A DNA stretch of 64,000 bases from Lachnospiraceae bacterium (GTDB taxonomy: Bacteria; Bacillota; Clostridia; Lachnospirales; Lachnospiraceae), in contig JAFXQX010000017.1 in assembly GCA_017526745.1 (NCBI GenBank), positions 1-64,000 of the forward strand. The letters run 5' to 3'. How positions within the stretch are numbered: the first letter of the stretch is position 1; every line of letters begins with the position of its first letter. Shown piece by piece: positions 61,070 through 64,000 of this stretch. The translations under genes were made by a program, and so were the position numbers. A model generated the notes under the pieces. It searched no databases. It saw only the letters and a program-made list of their open reading frames with translations, and was not told the DNA's origin.

Positions 61070-62092
61070 GTGGGGGAAGAACAGTATTTCAATCAGGAAC
61101 GGCCGGTCCCGCCGAGAAGACGCAGAAGGCGCAGGAATAAAGGGGTCATTGCGCTTGCTTTGTTTGCGAGTTTTGTTTTCGGCCTCGTCGCCGGAATGCT
61201 CGTGATCCATAATAAGAGCAAAAAGGAACTTGCGGCGGTCAACGAGGAGCTGAACAGGGTCATCGAGGAACAGAGCCATATAAACGTTACCAATGTCTAT
61301 GTTCCGAAGCGCAAGATCAAGGAAGGCAATCTGTCGCTCAATGCGTACAACACGGATAATTTCCGTATAGACAACGGCTTCATGGCGTACTTTGATGACG
61401 ACGGCAACAAGATCAGCCATCTCGGATGTGATCTTTCATACCACAATACGCAGGTGGATTTTGATGAGTTAAAAGCAGCAGGCTGTGAGTTCGTTATGCT
61501 TCGCTGCGGGTTCAGGGGATACTCCGAAGGCGGAATCATGAAGGATGAGAAGTTCGACCTGTATGCATCCGAGGCAAACCGTGCAGGTATCGCAGTCGGC
61601 GTATATTTTTTCACCCAGGCGCTCACACCCGAGGAGGCCGTCGAAGAGGCCGAGTACACGTTAAAACTCATAGAAGATTATGACATATCTTATCCGGTCG
61701 CATTTGATACCGAGTATATCGATGATGAGAAGGCAAGGACAAACGTGACCGAGATATCCGATGAACTCCGAAGCGACATTTGCGAGGCTTTCTGCGAAAG
61801 GATCCGCGAAGAAGGGTATTACCCCATGATATACGCATCCGAGAACTGGATGAGGCGCAATATGGAGCTTGAGTCACTTCACCAGTATGATTTCTGGGCT
61901 CCCCAGTATCTGGAAGAGAATGATTTTCTGTATGATTTTACGATATGGCAGTACACCGATACCGGCAGCATTCCCGGGGTCAGGGGTGATGTGGATCTTG
62001 ACATATCGATGGTCGATTACGCATCGTTCGTGCCTAAGATGCGCGAGGCATATCTGACAGGGGGGAAGATCCAGGAAGTGCCTGACGAATGA
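61070..62092 (+). CDS. Membrane-anchored GH25 muramidase
   Basis: 340 residues; GTG 61070 after GGAGA. Basic N-terminus (RRRRRRRNK), membrane segment ~24-46, short coiled coil, then a GH25 domain (~115-330): LGCDLSYHNTQVDFDELKAAGCEFVMLR, VGVYFFTQALTPEEA, the DxE motif in AFDTEYID and FDFWAPQYLEE-type strands ending VDLDISMVDY. Catalytic Asp and Glu present. It would cleave the glycan backbone outside the cell. 17 bp after the receiver gene, likely same transcript. Confidence 0.93.
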   Translation: MGEEQYFNQERPVPPRRRRRRRNKGVIALALFASFVFGLVAGMLVIHNKSKKELAAVNEELNRVIEEQSHINVTNVYVPKRKIKEGNLSLNAYNTDNFRIDNGFMAYFDDDGNKISHLGCDLSYHNTQVDFDELKAAGCEFVMLRCGFRGYSEGGIMKDEKFDLYASEANRAGIAVGVYFFTQALTPEEAVEEAEYTLKLIEDYDISYPVAFDTEYIDDEKARTNVTEISDELRSDICEAFCERIREEGYYPMIYASENWMRRNMELESLHQYDFWAPQYLEENDFLYDFTIWQYTDTGSIPGVRGDVDLDISMVDYASFVPKMREAYLTGGKIQEVPDE

Positions 62093-62095
62093 TAA

Positions 62096-62124
62096 TTGAT
62101 ATTTTATGTAAACTGTTTTATAAT
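62096..62124 (+). promoter_or_regulatory. SigA promoter of pilB
   Basis: TTGATA (62096-62101), 17-bp spacer, TATAAT (62119-62124), 37 bp before the start. The short leader contains a CCGC-TAAG-GCGG mini-hairpin next to the ribosome site. Confidence 0.8.
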
Positions 62125-62161
62125 TGATTTTTAGGGGGATCCGCTAAGGCGGGGGAAGGTT

Positions 62162-63868
62162 ATGGCAATAATCCGCAAGAAGGTCCGTATCGGTGATCTG
62201 ATGATCAACGAGGGCCTTATCACAGCAGCACAACTCGAAACGGCATTAAAAGAGCAGAAGATAAGGGGAGCCAAGCTCGGCGAGACCCTGATCGCGCTCG
62301 GCTACGTTTCTTCGGAAGATTTTTCCAACATTTTATCAACTCAGCTCGGTATAGATACGGTCGATCTACGTAAGGTCGGTCTTGACGATAATGCCGTAAA
62401 GCTCGTCTCCGAGGATCTGATGAAGAAAAATCAGCTGATCCCGTTTGGATTCGACGAGAAGAACCCCAACATCCTGAAAGTGGCAATGGCCGATCCCATG
62501 AACATCATGGCCATCGACGATGTCACGATAATGACGAACATGGAAGTCATCCCGTACTTCTGCCCGAGCGCACAGATATCGCTGCAGCTTGACAGAAGAT
62601 ACGGTAAAGAGCAGGCAAGGGCGGCGGCAGCACAGTTCCAGGAGGAGCATGCGGCAGAGATTGCTTTTGATACCGCTACCTCCGATATCGAATATGAGAA
62701 CATAGATGATGCACCTATCGTCAAGCTTGTTAAGACAATGCTCGAGACCGCGGTCAGACAGGGGGCATCCGATATACACATTGAGGCGCTTGACAGGGAG
62801 GTACGTGTCAGATTTCGTATCGACGGTGTTCTTGTCGAGAACATGGACTATGACAAAACACTGCTTCCCGCGCTCGTGGCCCGTATCAAGATCATTTCCA
62901 ATCTCGATATTTCCGAGAAGAGAAAACCCCAGGACGGACGACTGACTGTTGTCGTCGACAGTAAAGAATACGATGTCCGTGTATCGATACTTCCCACCGT
63001 GTTCGGTGAAAAGGTCGTTATGCGTCTGACCTCAAAGGATGGTCTTACAAGAAACAAGAAGTATCTCGGCCTCAGCGAGAGAGAGCTTCCGAGGTTTGAT
63101 GCGATAATGTCCAATCCGCACGGTATCATCCTTGTTACGGGACCTACAGGTTCCGGTAAATCAACGACGTGCTACACGGTCCTGTCCGAACTCAATTCCG
63201 ATGAAGTCAACATCGTAACGGTCGAGGATCCCGTCGAGGCGAACGTTAACGGTATCAATCAGGTTCAGGTAAATGTAAAGGCTGATCTGACATTCGCATC
63301 GGCGCTCCGGTCGATCCTTCGTCAGGATCCGGATATCATCATGATCGGTGAGATAAGAGATACGGAGACCGCCGAGATCGCCGTCAAGGCATCGATCACC
63401 GGACACCTTGTAATATCAACGCTTCATACGAATTCAACGGCAAGCTCCATCACGCGTCTTCTCGACATGGGTGTTGAGCCTTATCTTATCGGTGATTCCG
63501 TAGTAGGGATCATCGCACAGAGACTGGTAAGGAGGCTGTGCCCGAAGTGCCGCAGACAGAAGATGGCAACAGCAGAGGAAAAGAGGGCCCTCCGCATTCC
63601 CGAAAACGAAGAGTGCATGATCTATGAGCCCGTAGGCTGCAGGGAATGCTCCAAGGGATATAAGGGCAGGATCGGTGTTTACGAGATAATGCCGATCAGC
63701 CACAAGATCGCAGGCATGATCTCGAGAAAATGCAACGCCGACGAGATAGAAGAACAGGCAGTGGCCGAAGGAATGACGACACTTCGCCGCGCAGCTGCCG
63801 AATACGTGCTGGCCGGTATCACAACGGTCAGTGAGATGAGAAAAGTAGCGTATGAGGATGAACTGTAG
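62162..63868 (+). CDS. pilB: Type IV pilus assembly ATPase PilB (GspE family) with MshEN domain
   Basis: 568 residues, usual length. The N-terminal ~145 residues include two MshEN-type helical units, RIGDLMINEGLITAAQLETALKEQ-like and KLGETLIALGYVSSEDFSNIL-like, the cyclic-di-GMP-binding pattern. ATPase core: Walker A GPTGSGKST (Gly327-Thr335), Walker B IMIGEIRDTETAEIA, His box LHTNSTASSITRLLDMG. Four Cys near 462-500 (CPKCRR and CRECSKG) form the GspE zinc site. It powers pilus extension in the cytoplasm. Own promoter; expected to be followed by pilT and pilC. Confidence 0.95.
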   Translation: MAIIRKKVRIGDLMINEGLITAAQLETALKEQKIRGAKLGETLIALGYVSSEDFSNILSTQLGIDTVDLRKVGLDDNAVKLVSEDLMKKNQLIPFGFDEKNPNILKVAMADPMNIMAIDDVTIMTNMEVIPYFCPSAQISLQLDRRYGKEQARAAAAQFQEEHAAEIAFDTATSDIEYENIDDAPIVKLVKTMLETAVRQGASDIHIEALDREVRVRFRIDGVLVENMDYDKTLLPALVARIKIISNLDISEKRKPQDGRLTVVVDSKEYDVRVSILPTVFGEKVVMRLTSKDGLTRNKKYLGLSERELPRFDAIMSNPHGIILVTGPTGSGKSTTCYTVLSELNSDEVNIVTVEDPVEANVNGINQVQVNVKADLTFASALRSILRQDPDIIMIGEIRDTETAEIAVKASITGHLVISTLHTNSTASSITRLLDMGVEPYLIGDSVVGIIAQRLVRRLCPKCRRQKMATAEEKRALRIPENEECMIYEPVGCRECSKGYKGRIGVYEIMPISHKIAGMISRKCNADEIEEQAVAEGMTTLRRAAAEYVLAGITTVSEMRKVAYEDEL

Positions 63869-63972
63869 GAAGGAGGGGCCCGCGGAAGCGGGAAGATTCC
63901 TTACTACACCGCGAGGGCTCATCGACGAAGTCGATTCTAATGCCCGAGCGTCCTTAAGTGAGGGTGAATAAC
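63869..63972 (+). other. Structured spacer after pilB
   Basis: 104 bp without a gene. Two nested hairpin systems can be drawn: CCCGC-GGAA-GCGGG (63879-63892) inside AGGAA/TTCCT, and ATCGAC-GAA-GTCGAT (63921-63935) inside GGGC/GCCC (63915-63945). No T-run follows either. Confidence 0.45.
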
Positions 63973-64000
63973 ATGGAATTAGAAAGCGCAGCTTCAACAG
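63973..64000 (+). CDS. Start of the next gene (cut by window edge)
   Basis: ATG 63973 follows GAGGGTGA and opens MELESAAST before the edge. From its place after pilB it is probably another pilus gene, such as the retraction ATPase, but only nine codons are visible. Confidence 0.5.

Noticed and set aside
62093-62161. Cyclic-di-GMP riboswitch in the pilB leader
   Set aside because: The leader after the promoter is under 40 nt and lacks GEMM-type conserved bases.

Overview
The window reads as chromosomal DNA of a Gram-positive Clostridia, most likely a member of the Lachnospiraceae. The pointers are a PolC-type polymerase, the low-GC Gram-positive gene order pyrH-frr-uppS-cdsA-dxr-rseP...ispG-polC, SigA-type promoters (TTGACA/TATAAT-like, 16-18 bp spacers, often extended -10), strong AGGAGG ribosome sites with frequent TTG and GTG starts, a CIRCE heat-shock operator, bactofilins and a type IV pilus ATPase. 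Base composition is moderate and fairly even. No rRNA, tRNA, CRISPR array, insertion sequence or prophage gene was seen. All but two genes lie on the + strand, and many overlap by 4 bp (ATGA), so they are translationally coupled.

Layout. 1-3.2 kb: the tail of an MltG-like protein, a membrane protein, a CAP-domain protein and a NodB deacetylase. 3.2-9.4 kb: bactofilin, then pyrH, frr, uppS, cdsA, dxr, rseP (nucleotide, translation, undecaprenyl, phospholipid and MEP isoprenoid functions). 9.6-15.3 kb: an operon of a membrane Ser/Thr kinase and two secreted, membrane-anchored proteins, the least explained multi-gene unit here. 15.4-21 kb: ispG and polC. 21-29.5 kb: a diguanylate cyclase, valS, and a coupled set of FapA-like protein, 49-residue protein, zinc-ribbon/TPR membrane protein and GT39-like glycosyltransferase. 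29.5-36.6 kb: a PurF-like protein without its nucleophile, an unknown protein, glnS, a DUF2225 protein, a small anchored protein and a parvulin-type lipoprotein. 36.6-38.8 kb: htpG under CIRCE. 39-42.2 kb: a solenoid surface protein facing a membrane LuxR regulator. 42.4-54.6 kb: pseudo-receiver protein, class A PBP, YigZ, MgtE, TypA, a CheX-like protein, DapA, DapB, eukaryotic-type HisA and an HD-GYP regulator. 54.6-64 kb: cold-shock protein, PfoR-like EIIC protein, degenerate M23 protein, second bactofilin, hybrid kinase, two multi-receiver proteins, GH25 muramidase, PilB, and the start of the next gene.

Themes. Cell envelope construction dominates: precursor lipid synthesis (uppS), PBP, DapA/B, muramidase, deacetylase, RseP, glycosyltransferase, and two bactofilins that each sit next to a wall-enzyme-type gene. 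A second theme is cyclic-di-GMP and phosphorelay control: a GGDEF cyclase, an HD-GYP phosphodiesterase, a PilB with an N-terminal MshEN-type (c-di-GMP-binding) domain, a CheX-like phosphatase with a related N-terminal repeat, one hybrid kinase with HPt, and several receivers whose phospho-acceptor Asp is replaced. It is an inference that these form one surface/motility network; the proximity and domain content suggest it, but nothing in the sequence proves it.

Start sites were chosen by Shine-Dalgarno position and family alignment from memory. No database search was possible.
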